The notes: a model not told the origin generated them from the sequence alone. Counted from the stretch's first letter, positions 16,205 to 25,609 are shown. The stretch: 64,000 nucleotides of DNA from Alphaproteobacteria bacterium (GCA_028281925.1 JANQIX010000034.1:158122-222121); one strand, 5' to 3'. Numbers and translations: made by a program.

Positions 16205-17347
16205 ATGTCCCAGCCCAACCGCAGGCAGACCAAGCTGGAGCCATGGCAGGATCCCAACGAGGAGCCGTATGTCCGCATCGACGGCGTCACCAAGAAGTTC
16301 GGTGACTTCACCGCGGTCGACGACATCAGCCTGAACATCTATCGCGGCGAGCTGTTCGCGCTGCTCGGTGGATCCGGCTGCGGCAAGACCACACTTTTGC
16401 GCATGCTGGCCGGCTTTGAGCAGCCGACCGAGGGCCATATCTATATCGACGGCGTCGACATGTCGGAGATCCCGCCATACGAACGCCCCGTCAACATGAT
16501 GTTCCAGTCGTACGCCCTGTTCCCGCATATGACGGTGGAACAGAATGTCGGCTTCGGCCTGCGCCAGGACCGTGTGCCAGGGCCCGAACTACGCCACCGG
16601 GTGGACGAGGCGCTGGAGCTGGTCAAGCTGGGCCATCTGAAGCGCCGCAAACCGCACCAGCTTTCCGGCGGCCAGCGCCAGCGGGTCGCGCTCGCACGCA
16701 GCCTGGTGAAACGGCCCAAGCTGCTGCTACTGGACGAGCCGCTGGCCGCGCTAGACCGCAAGCTGCGCGAAGAAACCCAGTTCGAGCTGGTCAACATCCA
16801 GGAACAGGTGGGCATCACCTTCGTCATGGTCACGCATGACCAGGAAGAGGCGATGACCATGTCCACCCGCATTGCGGTGATGGATGCCGGCTGGCTGGTG
16901 CAGTTGGGCACGCCGGCGGAGATCTACGAGTATCCCCGGTCCAAGTTCGTTGCAGAGTTCATCGGCCAGGTGAACCTGTTCGAGGGGCTGGTGGTGGAGG
17001 ATCAGGCCGACCACGTGCTGATCCAGAGCGAGGCAACGGGCAGCGACCTGCACATCAGCCACGCCGGATCCGTGCCCGTCGGCACACGGGTCTGGGTTGC
17101 GGTGCGGCCGGAGAAGATGGCGCTGTCGCTGGAGCCGCCGGGCGTTGAGCAGAATGTCGCCCGCGGCACGGTCGATGAGATCGCCTATCTTGGCAATCTC
17201 AGCATCTATCTGGTGCGCCTGGAAAGCGGGACGATCGTGCGTGTCACCTCGCCCAATCTGACCCGCGTCACCGAGATGCCCATCACCTGGGAAGACGATG
17301 TCTACATCACCTGGCCCAACTACGCCGGCGTGGTGATCACGCAATGA
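16205..17347 (+). CDS. potG: Polyamine ABC transporter ATPase (PotG/PotA type)
   Basis: The 380-residue ATPase energises polyamine uptake. Walker A is GGSGCGKTT (near residue 57), Q-loop MMFQSYALFPHMTV (near 99), signature LSGGQRQRVALARSL (near 155), Walker B LLLLDEPLAALDRK (near 177) and H-loop VTHDQEEAMTM (near 212). After residue 250 a TOBE regulatory domain is present (VWVAVRPEKMALS). The N-terminal extension (MSQPNRRQTKLEPWQDPNEE) is typical of PotG. It overlaps potH by 4 bases (ATGA). Confidence 0.93.
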   Translation: MSQPNRRQTKLEPWQDPNEEPYVRIDGVTKKFGDFTAVDDISLNIYRGELFALLGGSGCGKTTLLRMLAGFEQPTEGHIYIDGVDMSEIPPYERPVNMMFQSYALFPHMTVEQNVGFGLRQDRVPGPELRHRVDEALELVKLGHLKRRKPHQLSGGQRQRVALARSLVKRPKLLLLDEPLAALDRKLREETQFELVNIQEQVGITFVMVTHDQEEAMTMSTRIAVMDAGWLVQLGTPAEIYEYPRSKFVAEFIGQVNLFEGLVVEDQADHVLIQSEATGSDLHISHAGSVPVGTRVWVAVRPEKMALSLEPPGVEQNVARGTVDEIAYLGNLSIYLVRLESGTIVRVTSPNLTRVTEMPITWEDDVYITWPNYAGVVITQ

Positions 17348-18342
17348 GCCGCAAGGGCTTCCTGCCGCTGGGCGACCGGATGACCGAAGGGCAGATGCCC
17401 ATGCACCTGCCGGCCACGGCCCTGCTGCGTTGGCTGCAGCGCCTGGCCTACAGGCTCGGCATTCGCGGGCGCGGCCTGGTGATCGCCGTTCCCTATCTCT
17501 GGCTGCTGCTGTTCTTCCTTGTCCCGTTCGCCATCGTGCTGAAGATCAGCCTGTCGGAAGCGCTGATCGCCCGCCCGCCCTACAGCCCGCTGTTCGAGTG
17601 GGTTGAGGGCATGTATCTGGAGATCCGCGTCAATTTCGGCAACTACCTGTTTCTGTTGGACGATTCGCTCTATGCCGTTGCCTACCTCAACAGCCTGAAG
17701 ATCGCCCTGATCTCCACCTTGCTATGCCTCTTGATCGGCTATCCGATGGCGTATGCTATCGCCACGGCCGACCCGGCCTGGCGCAGTTCGCTGCTGATGC
17801 TGATCATCTTGCCGTTCTGGACGTCGTTCCTGATCCGGGTCTATGCCTGGATCGGCATCCTCAAGCAGAACGGTCTCTTGAACAATCTGCTTATCAATCT
17901 CGGCCTGATCGAAGAACCGCTGGCCATCCTATATAGCGATCTCGCGGTCTATATCGGCATCACCTATTCGTACCTGCCGTTCATGATCCTGCCGCTCTAC
18001 GCCACGCTGGAGCGGCTGGACCGATCGCTGCTGGAGGCGGCGGCCGATCTCGGCTGCCGGCCGTTCAAGGCGTTCCTGACGATCACACTGCCGCTCAGTC
18101 TGCCAGGCATTCTCGCGGGCTCGCTCTTGGTCTTCATCCCAGCCGTCGGTGAGTTCGTCATTCCAGAGCTGCTGGGCGGTCCGGACACGCTGATGATCGG
18201 CAAGGTGCTCTGGAACGAGTTCTTCACCAACCGCGACTGGCCGGTGGCCTCGGCCGTCGCCATTGCGCTGCTCCTGTTCCTTGTCATCCCCATCATGGCG
18301 TTCCAATACCTTCAGGGTCGCCAGCAGGAGGCTCGGCGCTGA
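17344..18342 (+). CDS. potH: Polyamine ABC transporter permease PotH type
   Basis: The 332-residue inner-membrane permease starts with a cytoplasmic tail, then VIAVPYLWLLLFFLVPFAIV as the first membrane segment near residue 46. About six segments are visible. The EAA loop is LEAAADLGCRPFKAFLTITL near residue 228, which contacts the ATPase. SLKIALISTLLCLLIGYPMAY is the conserved second segment. It pairs with PotI to form the channel. The start overlaps potG and the stop overlaps potI by one base (TGATG). Length and topology are normal. Confidence 0.92.
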   Translation: MSRKGFLPLGDRMTEGQMPMHLPATALLRWLQRLAYRLGIRGRGLVIAVPYLWLLLFFLVPFAIVLKISLSEALIARPPYSPLFEWVEGMYLEIRVNFGNYLFLLDDSLYAVAYLNSLKIALISTLLCLLIGYPMAYAIATADPAWRSSLLMLIILPFWTSFLIRVYAWIGILKQNGLLNNLLINLGLIEEPLAILYSDLAVYIGITYSYLPFMILPLYATLERLDRSLLEAAADLGCRPFKAFLTITLPLSLPGILAGSLLVFIPAVGEFVIPELLGGPDTLMIGKVLWNEFFTNRDWPVASAVAIALLLFLVIPIMAFQYLQGRQQEARR

Positions 18343-19199
18343 TGCGGCGCAGCGGCTTCCTGTTCACGGCGCTCGCCTTCGGGTACGCCTTCCTCTATGT
18401 CCCGATCCTGCTGCTGATCATCTATTCGTTCAACGAGAGCCGGCTGGTGACCGTCTGGTCCGGCTGGTCGACCCGCTGGTACGGCGAGCTTCTGCAGAAC
18501 GATCAGATGCTGTCTGCGGCCGGCCTGTCACTGAGAATCGCGGCCGTGACGGCGACCTTTGCCGTGGCGCTCGGCACCATTGCCGGCCTCACGCTGGCCC
18601 GCTTCGGCCGCTTCCGCGGCCGCACTCTGTTTTCCGGCATGATCACGGCACCCCTCGTGATGCCGGAGGTGATCACCGGGCTGTCGCTCTTGCTGCTGTT
18701 CGTATCGATGGAACAGCTGATCGGCTGGCCTGGCGGCCGCGGGGCGACGACGATCACCATCGCCCACATCACCTTCGCCACCGCCTATGTCGCTGTGATC
18801 GTGCAGTCCCGCCTTGTGGGACTGGACGAATCCGTCGAAGAGGCGGCGCTGGACCTGGGCGCCAAACCGGCGAAGGTCTTCTTCGTCATCACCCTGCCGA
18901 TCATTTCACCCGCGCTGATCGCCGGCTGGCTGCTGGCGTTCACCCTGTCTCTGGACGACCTGGTGATCGCCAGCTTCGTCTCCGGGCCGGGATCGTCGAC
19001 CCTGCCGATGGTGATCTTCTCAAGTGTGCGTCTGGGCGTAACGCCGGAAGTGAATGCGCTGGCCACCGTCATCATCGTCATCGTGACGACCGGCATTCTC
19101 ACGGCGGGCGTTATCATGAGCCGCCATGAACGCCGGCGACAGCGCGACCGGCAGCTCGCCGAGGGTGGCGCCGATGGCGAACCGGCACGGGCAACCTGA
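18342..19199 (+). CDS. potI: Polyamine ABC transporter permease PotI type
   Basis: The 285-residue permease has six predicted membrane segments, beginning FLFTALAFGYAFLYVPILL near residue 6. It has the PotI/PotC signature IIYSFNESRLVTVWSGWS and the EAA loop VEEAALDLGAKPAKVFFVI near residue 166. The late segment LSLDDLVIASFVSGPGSSTL is characteristic of this subfamily. The C-terminus is a charged cytoplasmic tail. It is the last importer gene; agmatine deiminase follows after 99 bases on the same strand, which links uptake to use of agmatine or other polyamines. Confidence 0.92.
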   Translation: MRRSGFLFTALAFGYAFLYVPILLLIIYSFNESRLVTVWSGWSTRWYGELLQNDQMLSAAGLSLRIAAVTATFAVALGTIAGLTLARFGRFRGRTLFSGMITAPLVMPEVITGLSLLLLFVSMEQLIGWPGGRGATTITIAHITFATAYVAVIVQSRLVGLDESVEEAALDLGAKPAKVFFVITLPIISPALIAGWLLAFTLSLDDLVIASFVSGPGSSTLPMVIFSSVRLGVTPEVNALATVIIVIVTTGILTAGVIMSRHERRRQRDRQLAEGGADGEPARAT

Positions 19200-19298
19200 C
19201 TGCGGAATTTCAACGCACGATACACTTCGACAAATCGACGACTGGAGTTCGCCGATCAGCGCCGCTACCATCGCTCCATCCGAGACAACCGATCAGCA

Positions 19299-20327
19299 AT
19301 GACCGACCCGACAGACACACCGCGAAGCCAGGGCTTCGTGATGCCGGCCGAATGGCATCGCCATTCCCGCTGCTGGATGGCTTGGCCGTGTCGCGAAGCG
19401 CTGTGGGGTGGCGGGCTCGAGGCGGCCCGCGCGGCCTATGTGGAGATCGCGCGGTCGATCGCCGAATTCGAGCCTGTGACGATGATCTGCAACGCCTCCG
19501 ACGTGGCCGAAGCGTCACTTGCCACCGGCAGCGGCGTAGAGGTGCTGTCCCTGCCGATCAACGACAGCTGGCTAAGGGACAACGGCCCCACCTTTCTGCT
19601 GGATGGTAGCGGCCAGCTTGGAGCGGTGCATTGGGGTTTCAACGGCTACGGCAACAAGTATCAGGACCATGCCGAAGATGCGGCCGTTGCCGCCGCCATT
19701 GCCACACGGGTCGGCGCCCGGATCTTCGACGCCGGATTTGTGCTGGAGGGTGGCGCCATTCATGTGGATGGCGAGGGCACGGCCCTTGTGACCGAGTCGT
19801 GCGTGCTTAACCCCAACCGCAATGCCGGCTTCACCCGCAAAGCGATGGAAGCACAGCTGTCGGACCTCTTGGGCGTGGACAAGGTGATCTGGCTGCCGCG
19901 CGGGTATGAGGACGACGAGACCGACGGCCATATCGACAATATCGCGTGCTTCGCCCGACCTGGCGTCGTGCTGGCCCTGAGCACGGACGATACCGGCGAC
20001 GCCAATCATACCGTGCTGCGTGAAAATCTCGGCATCTTGCGCACGGAGACCGATGCCAAAGGGCGCAGGATCGAAGTTATCGAAGTGCCGCAACCGGCGC
20101 GCCGTTTGGGGCCCGACGGTCGCCGGCTGCCGCTGTCGTACATCAACTTCCATATGGCCAATGACGGTATCGTCATGCCCAGCTTCCGCGCCCCGGAGGA
20201 CGACCGCGCCTTTCGCATTCTGCGGGAGGCGTTTCCCGATCGGACCGTGCGACGCGTTCAGGCCGCGGACATCGTGGTCGGCGGCGGCGGCATTCACTGC
20301 ATTACGCAACAACAGCCGGCGCCATAG
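19299..20327 (+). CDS. aguA: Agmatine deiminase
   Basis: The 342-residue cytosolic enzyme hydrolyses agmatine to N-carbamoylputrescine and ammonia. MPAEWHRHSRCWMAWP near residue 14 is the family start motif. NDSWLRDNGPTFL near residue 88 and EGGAIHVDGEG near residue 151 carry substrate and catalytic residues. EDDETDGHIDNIA near residue 207 holds the catalytic His, and Cys334 in GGGGIHCITQQ is the nucleophile. All are present. It stands downstream of a polyamine importer, so import of agmatine is plausible. No N-carbamoylputrescine amidase gene (aguB) is visible in the window. Confidence 0.94.
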   Translation: MTDPTDTPRSQGFVMPAEWHRHSRCWMAWPCREALWGGGLEAARAAYVEIARSIAEFEPVTMICNASDVAEASLATGSGVEVLSLPINDSWLRDNGPTFLLDGSGQLGAVHWGFNGYGNKYQDHAEDAAVAAAIATRVGARIFDAGFVLEGGAIHVDGEGTALVTESCVLNPNRNAGFTRKAMEAQLSDLLGVDKVIWLPRGYEDDETDGHIDNIACFARPGVVLALSTDDTGDANHTVLRENLGILRTETDAKGRRIEVIEVPQPARRLGPDGRRLPLSYINFHMANDGIVMPSFRAPEDDRAFRILREAFPDRTVRRVQAADIVVGGGGIHCITQQQPAP

Positions 20328-20386
20328 GCAACGGCACCCATCTGCCACCGGAACCCCTGGAGAACCGGCGTGGAGGAGGCAGCGAG

Positions 20387-22045
20387 TTGAGCGCGGCGGA
20401 ACAGGTGCGGCCCTGGTGGCAAGGCGCGGTCATCTACCAGATCTATCCGGCCAGCTTCCTGGACACCAATGGCGACGGCTGGGGAGACCTGCCCGGCATC
20501 ATCGAGAAGCTGGATTACGTCGCTGGGCTTGGCGTTGACGCCATTTGGCTATCGCCCTTCTTCCTCTCGCCGATGACCGATTTCGGCTATGACGTGGCCG
20601 ATTTCCGTTCCGTCGACCCGCGCTTCGGCACCGACGCAGACGCCGACCACCTGATTGCACAAGCGCATGCTCGCGGGCTGAAGGTCATGATCGACCTGGT
20701 GCTGTGCCACACATCCGACCAGCACGCCTGGTTCCAGGAAAGCCGCACCAGCGCCGATAACCCAAAGGCGGACTGGTACATCTGGCGCGACGCCAGGCCC
20801 GATGGCACGCCACCCAACAACTGGCAGTCCGTCTTCGGCGGACCATCCTGGGAATGGGATGCCCGCCGCGGCCAGTATTACCTGCACCACTTCTTCAAGA
20901 GCCAGCCGGCCCTCAATTGGCACTGTCCCGAGGTGGAGGCGGCCGTGCATGCCGAGACCGCCTTCTGGCTGGACAAGGGCATCGACGGGCTGCGCCTGGA
21001 CGCCATCGCAAGGCTGGCCGCCGATCCCGAGCTGCGCGACAACCCCCCTCGGCCGCCGGGCGAGCACGACCATTGGGTCGGTGCCATGGTCAGCCCCTAT
21101 CACCTGCAGCACCACGAATTCGACCGCAACCGGCCCGAGATCTTCCCGCTCTTGGACCGGCTGCGCAGCTTCGTCGACCGCTATCCGGATCACTTCCTGT
21201 TGGGGGAACTGGCAGACAGCCACGCAGTTTCCGCCGATCGGTACATGGCGCCGGGACGGCTGCACAGCTGCTATACGTTTCAGTTCACTTGGCCCAACCT
21301 CGACTCCGAAAGCATGCGCGGCATCATCGCCCATAATGGAGAGAAGTTGGGGGACCGCTATCTCACCTACAGCTTCGGCAACCACGACTGTATGCGGGCG
21401 ATCAGCCGTTGGGGGGACTTGCCGCATCTCTCCGGCGACCCGGCCGCGCTGTCCCGGCTCGTGCTGGCCCTGTTCTTCAGCCTGAGGGGCAGCGCCTGCC
21501 TGTATCAGGGGGACGAACTGGGGCTGACCGAGACCGATGTGCCCTTCGAACGGCTGCTCGACCCCTTCGGCATTGCCTTCTGGCCGGATTACAAGGGCCG
21601 CGACGGCTGCCGCACGCCCATGCCCTGGATCGCAGATGCACTCCACGGCGGCTTCTCCAGGGTCGAGCCGTGGTTGCCCCTGGGGACGGATCATGCCGGC
21701 ATGGCGGTCGACCTCCAGGACACGGACCCGGCCAGCACACTCAACGCCTGCCGTCGGTTCTTGGCGTGGCGCCGGAGGCATCAACCGCTGATCGACGGCG
21801 ACCTCACCCTTGTGGAGGCCCCCTCCCCCGTGCTGGCCTTCACGCGGACTTGCCGAGCGCAGGGTGTGCTCTGCGTCTTCAATCTGTCCAACCGCGACGC
21901 GGCCTGGCAGAGCCCCATTGCCGGCGATCCGATCGCGGGGCACGGCATGGAGGGCCGCTGGCAGGGCGCCGATGTTCACCTTCCGCCGTTCGGCGCTGCG
22001 TTCGCCGCAATGCCCAATGGCCCCGACTCAGGGAGGGCACCGTGA
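20387..22045 (+). CDS. GH13 alpha-glucosidase (first of a tandem pair)
   Basis: The 552-residue enzyme begins with TTG at 20387, about 7 bases after a strong GGAGGAGG site. WWQGAVIYQIYPASFLDTNG near residue 9 and GDLPGIIEKLDYV mark an oligo-alpha-glucosidase-type GH13. The nucleophile is Asp205 in GLRLDAIARL, the acid is Glu in LLGELADSH, and the third acid follows NH in SFGNHDC. No signal peptide is present, so it acts on imported maltose-like or sucrose-like sugars in the cytoplasm. Its stop overlaps the second copy by 4 bases. The two are clearly paralogues from a local duplication. Confidence 0.9.
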   Translation: MSAAEQVRPWWQGAVIYQIYPASFLDTNGDGWGDLPGIIEKLDYVAGLGVDAIWLSPFFLSPMTDFGYDVADFRSVDPRFGTDADADHLIAQAHARGLKVMIDLVLCHTSDQHAWFQESRTSADNPKADWYIWRDARPDGTPPNNWQSVFGGPSWEWDARRGQYYLHHFFKSQPALNWHCPEVEAAVHAETAFWLDKGIDGLRLDAIARLAADPELRDNPPRPPGEHDHWVGAMVSPYHLQHHEFDRNRPEIFPLLDRLRSFVDRYPDHFLLGELADSHAVSADRYMAPGRLHSCYTFQFTWPNLDSESMRGIIAHNGEKLGDRYLTYSFGNHDCMRAISRWGDLPHLSGDPAALSRLVLALFFSLRGSACLYQGDELGLTETDVPFERLLDPFGIAFWPDYKGRDGCRTPMPWIADALHGGFSRVEPWLPLGTDHAGMAVDLQDTDPASTLNACRRFLAWRRRHQPLIDGDLTLVEAPSPVLAFTRTCRAQGVLCVFNLSNRDAAWQSPIAGDPIAGHGMEGRWQGADVHLPPFGAAFAAMPNGPDSGRAP

Positions 22046-23673
22046 CGGCCGCCAACACCAACCATCCCTGGTGGATGGGTGCGGTCATCTACCAGATCTA
22101 TCCGCTCAGCTTTTGCGATGCGGACGGTGACGGCGTCGGCGACCTGCCGGGCATCATCGAGAAGCTGGACTATGTCGCCGGCCTGGGCGTCGATGCCATC
22201 TGGCTGTCGCCGTTCTTCCTGTCGCCGATGGATGACTTCGGCTACGACGTCGCCGATTTCCGCCGTGTCGACCCCCGCTTCGGCCATGACGAGGATGCCG
22301 ACCGGCTGATTGCCGAAGCCCACGCCCGGGGGCTGAAGGTGATCTTCGACCTTGTGCTGTGCCATACCTCGGACCGGCACGACTGGTTTATCGAAAGCCG
22401 CGGCAGCCGCACCAACCCCAAGGCGAATTGGTACCTTTGGCGGGATGCCCGACCCGACGGTACGCCGCCCAACAATTGGCAGTCCGTGTTCGGCGGCGCG
22501 TCCTGGGACTGGGGGCCGCAGCGCGGCCAGTACTTTCTGCACCACTTCCTGAAGAGCCAGCCGGCATTGAATTGGCGCAATCCGGACGTGGAGCGGGCCA
22601 TGCACGCCGAGATGGGCTATTGGTTCGACAAGGGTGTCGACGGCATGCGCCTGGACTCCATCTCGCGCCTGGTGGTGGATGCGGAGCTGCGCGACAATCC
22701 CCCGCGGCCGCGCGACGATACTGAGCATTTCGTGGGCTCCCGCCTCAGCCCCTACAACATGCAGCAGCACATCTATGATCGGCAGCAGCCGGAGATCCTG
22801 GAGTATCTTGAGCGGCTGCGCCGCTTCGCGGACCGCTGGGCCGACCGGTTTCTGTTGGGTGAGGTGGCTGACGGCCACGGCACCACGGCCTCGCTCTACG
22901 CCGCCCCCGGGCGCATGCACAGCAACTATACGTTCCAGTTCGCCCAGCCCGTCTTCGATGCGGACTTCCTGAAGCGCACGATTGCTGCCGACGGTGCGGC
23001 CGCGGGGCCGGCCTGGCTGACCTACAGCCTGGGCAACCACGACTTGGTGCGCATCGTCAGCCGCTGGGGCGTGCTGCCGCATCTGAGTGGGGACGGCCCT
23101 GCCCTCGCCAAGCTGGTGATGGCGCTGACCGTGTGCCTGCGGGGCAGTGCCTGTCTCTACCAGGGCGACGAACTTGGGCTGCCGGAAGCCGATGTTCCGT
23201 TCGACCGGTTGGCGGATCCGTTCGGCATCGCACTATGGCCGGACTTCAAGGGCCGCGACGGCAGCCGTACCCCCATGCCCTGGTGCGGGGACGATCCGAA
23301 TGCCGGCTTCTCCACCGCCGAACCTTGGCTGCCGCTTGCCGAAGACCATCATGCGCTGGCGGTCGACCGGCAGGACAGTGATCCGGAAAGCCCGTTGGCG
23401 CTCTGCCGAACCTTGCTTGCCTGGCGCAAGCTCCAGCCGGCGCTGATCCAGGGCGAGCTTGCGTTGCTGGATACGCCGTCGCCAGTGCTGGCATTCGTTC
23501 GCTCAATTGGCGCTGACAGGGTGCTCTGCGTCTTCAATGTGTCCAACACGGCCGTGTCATGGCGGCCGCCGGGGCGCTGGCGCCTGCTCACCGGTCACGG
23601 GTTCGCGGCGGGCTGGAGCGATGGGGCCGTCGCCCTACCACCCTTCGGCGTCGCCTTCGGCGCGCCGGAGTAA
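22042..23673 (+). CDS. GH13 alpha-glucosidase (second of a tandem pair)
   Basis: The 543-residue enzyme starts at GTG 22042 with GGGAGGG just upstream, overlapping the previous stop (GTGA). WWMGAVIYQIYPLSFCDADG and the catalytic Asp205 (GMRLDSISRL) occupy the same residue numbers as in the first copy. The acid Glu is in LLGEVADGH and the third acid is in SLGNHDL. The two differ mostly in the region after residue 280 and in the C-terminal beta domain, suggesting altered specificity rather than a recent identical copy. It is cytoplasmic. The long open frame from 21409 is a shadow of the first gene fused by chance to this start. Confidence 0.9.
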   Translation: MTAANTNHPWWMGAVIYQIYPLSFCDADGDGVGDLPGIIEKLDYVAGLGVDAIWLSPFFLSPMDDFGYDVADFRRVDPRFGHDEDADRLIAEAHARGLKVIFDLVLCHTSDRHDWFIESRGSRTNPKANWYLWRDARPDGTPPNNWQSVFGGASWDWGPQRGQYFLHHFLKSQPALNWRNPDVERAMHAEMGYWFDKGVDGMRLDSISRLVVDAELRDNPPRPRDDTEHFVGSRLSPYNMQQHIYDRQQPEILEYLERLRRFADRWADRFLLGEVADGHGTTASLYAAPGRMHSNYTFQFAQPVFDADFLKRTIAADGAAAGPAWLTYSLGNHDLVRIVSRWGVLPHLSGDGPALAKLVMALTVCLRGSACLYQGDELGLPEADVPFDRLADPFGIALWPDFKGRDGSRTPMPWCGDDPNAGFSTAEPWLPLAEDHHALAVDRQDSDPESPLALCRTLLAWRKLQPALIQGELALLDTPSPVLAFVRSIGADRVLCVFNVSNTAVSWRPPGRWRLLTGHGFAAGWSDGAVALPPFGVAFGAPE

Positions 23674-23697
23674 TCACCCCGCGCCGTCGCGCAGAAC

Positions 23698-23792
23698 CGT
23701 AGGTCGGTGTCAAGCGAAGCGCGACCCGACATTCCATCAAGGCACAACCGACGCAATGTCGGGTTTCGGCTTCGCCTCTACGCCGACCTACG
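23698..23792. repeat. REP/MITE-like imperfect inverted repeat between convergent genes
   Basis: CGTAGGTCGG (23698-23707) is inverted as CCGACCTACG (23783-23792), and ACCCGACATT (23724-23733) as AATGTCGGGT (23755-23764). Between these, both arms contain a CGAAGC/GCTTCG element. The whole can fold into a long stem of about 95 bases. Elements with GTAGGTCGG ends are widespread REP-like or MITE-like intergenic repeats in proteobacteria. It lies between two convergent genes and could serve as a bidirectional terminator. Confidence 0.65.
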
Positions 23793-23803
23793 CGCTGGAG
23801 ACC

Positions 23804-24613
23804 TCAGGCGGGGCCGTCGCGGAGACTGGCCAGCGGGAAACGGTCGACTTCGATCAGCAGATCTGAGAGAGCGCCGGCAAAGTGATCAATTAACGTCGCA
23901 CCCATGTCGGCGTCGGCGGCCGTCGCGTCGCCGCAGACGCCGGCGGGGTTCAGGTCCTGGGTCTGCCAGCCGAAGCCGATGCGGCCATGCGGCGACAGAT
24001 ACCGGTAGTCCGCAGCCATGTCCTGCGCCGAGGACGCGAAAGCGTCCCTCGCCTGCTCCCGCACCAATTTCGGCGCCAGGTGCAGCATCATTGCCGTTTC
24101 CACCGTGCCGCCATGGATACCGTATTGCTGTTCGGCGGTACCGACGATGCCCTCCGGCAACCCGAAGCCGAACCAGCTCACCGTCACAGCCAGCATGCGG
24201 TGGTGCGCCCGCAGTTCGTTGGCCAGGATCGTCATGGGCTCCGTCTGCCCGCCATGACTGTTGAAGAAGACCAGCTTGCGGATGCCGGCCCGCGCCACGC
24301 TCTCTGCGATGTCGCGCCACAGCGCCATCACCGTGGCAGCACTCAGGCTCAACGTCCCGGCAAAGGCCGTATGCTCGATGCTGAGGCCGATCGTCTGTTC
24401 CGGCAGCACCAGCACCGGCAGATCCGCTGGCAAACGGGCCACCGCCGCCTGCAGGATGCCGCGGTTGATGATCGCATCGACCCCGGTGGGGAGGTGCGAT
24501 CCGTGCTGCTCTATCGCGGCGACCGGCAGAATGGCGATGGCGCGTTCCGCCGGCAGGTCCTGGAACTCAACCGTCGTCAGGTGTTCCCATTGCCGGTGCG
24601 GCACGTCCGTCAT
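23804..24613 (-). CDS. Creatininase-family amidohydrolase
   Basis: The 269-residue protein has the family metal motifs in order. AAIEQHGSHLPTGVDAI near residue 32 gives the metal-binding Glu, His and Asp. FFNSHGGQTEPM near residue 116 and YGIHGGTVETAMML near residue 164 give further metal and substrate contacts. The family includes creatinine amidohydrolase, MftE-like peptidases and formamide hydrolases in cofactor pathways, so the reaction is cyclic-amide or peptide hydrolysis of unknown target. ATG 24613 is used; a TTG at 24616 precedes it. It is transcribed divergently from the phosphoesterase gene at 24703. Confidence 0.83.
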   Translation of the reverse strand: MTDVPHRQWEHLTTVEFQDLPAERAIAILPVAAIEQHGSHLPTGVDAIINRGILQAAVARLPADLPVLVLPEQTIGLSIEHTAFAGTLSLSAATVMALWRDIAESVARAGIRKLVFFNSHGGQTEPMTILANELRAHHRMLAVTVSWFGFGLPEGIVGTAEQQYGIHGGTVETAMMLHLAPKLVREQARDAFASSAQDMAADYRYLSPHGRIGFGWQTQDLNPAGVCGDATAADADMGATLIDHFAGALSDLLIEVDRFPLASLRDGPA

Positions 24614-24702
24614 CAAACTGTCTCGCGCGTCAGGTTAGGGTGCGGTCGTCCTCAGTCAGACAAGATCGCGTTTCCCGCCCCACCGCAAGCTCCGGAGACA
24701 CC

Positions 24703-25494
24703 ATGCTGATAGCGCAGATCACCGACATGCATGTCGTGGCCGAAGGTGAACTCGCCATGGGCAGCGTGGACACCGCCGCAGCACTCTCCGCCGCCGTCGA
24801 GCGACTCAACGGCTTCTCGCCGCAACCCGACATCGTGGTCATCACCGGCGACCTGACCGACGGCGGCCAGCCGGACCAGTACCGGAACCTTCGCCGGCTG
24901 CTGGCGCCGCTGAAAGCGCCTTTCATCGTTCTGCCCGGCAACCACGACGACCGTGCGGCCATGCGCCAGGCGTTCGCCGACCACACCTATCTGCCGCAGA
25001 CGGGGCCGTTCCTGCACAGCGTGATTGAAGATCACCCGCTCCGCATCGTGACCCTTGATACGGTCGATCCCGGCTCCAGCGGCGGCCGTCTTTGTGCCGA
25101 CCGGCTGGCCTGGGTTGACGCGGCACTGGCACGGGAGCCGGATCGGCCGACTCTGCTGGCGCTGCATCATCCGCCGTTCGACACCGGCATCGGTTTCATG
25201 GACCGGATCGGGCTTGAGGGCTGCGACGGCTTGGCCGACGTCATCAGCCGCCATCCCCAGGTCGAACGGGTGATCTGCGGGCATGTCCATCGTCCGGTGC
25301 AGGTACGGTTCGCCGGCACGCTTGCCAGCATCGCACCAAGCACCGCACATCAGATCCCGCTGACCCTGGATCCAGATCAACCGGATGCATGGCTGCGCGA
25401 GCCGGCGGGTCTGTGCCTGTTTCTATGGGCCGACCGCCGGCTTATCGGCCACACGCTCTACATCGGCGACTTTGGCGACACGACCTTATACTAA
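24703..25494 (+). CDS. Calcineurin-like metallophosphoesterase (GpdQ/CpdA-type phosphodiesterase)
   Basis: The 263-residue protein carries the complete dimetal set: ITDMHV near residue 6 (D-x-H), VVITGDLTDGG near 43, LPGNHDDR near 76, LLALHHPPF near 150 and ICGHVHRP near 188. This order is typical of class III cyclic-nucleotide phosphodiesterases and glycerophosphodiesterase GpdQ. cAMP or glycerophosphodiester hydrolysis are both possible. The ATG at 24703 is preferred because GGAG lies 6 bases upstream and homology begins there; an upstream ATG at 24640 adds 21 unrelated residues. It is cytosolic. Confidence 0.85.
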   Translation: MLIAQITDMHVVAEGELAMGSVDTAAALSAAVERLNGFSPQPDIVVITGDLTDGGQPDQYRNLRRLLAPLKAPFIVLPGNHDDRAAMRQAFADHTYLPQTGPFLHSVIEDHPLRIVTLDTVDPGSSGGRLCADRLAWVDAALAREPDRPTLLALHHPPFDTGIGFMDRIGLEGCDGLADVISRHPQVERVICGHVHRPVQVRFAGTLASIAPSTAHQIPLTLDPDQPDAWLREPAGLCLFLWADRRLIGHTLYIGDFGDTTLY

Positions 25495-25609
25495 ATACAC
25501 AACATGTTCGGATGATATCCGGCAGAACAATCACGACTTGGGAAATACAACTGCATGAAGCCCAGCCGTTAACCAAACGTTACCGGATCACCGGAAAGAC
25601 ATCGAACTG

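Noticed and set aside
20549..21979. Minus-strand frame of 476 codons opposite the first alpha-glucosidase
   Set aside because: Low-information composition; complementary to a clear GH13 gene with all catalytic motifs.
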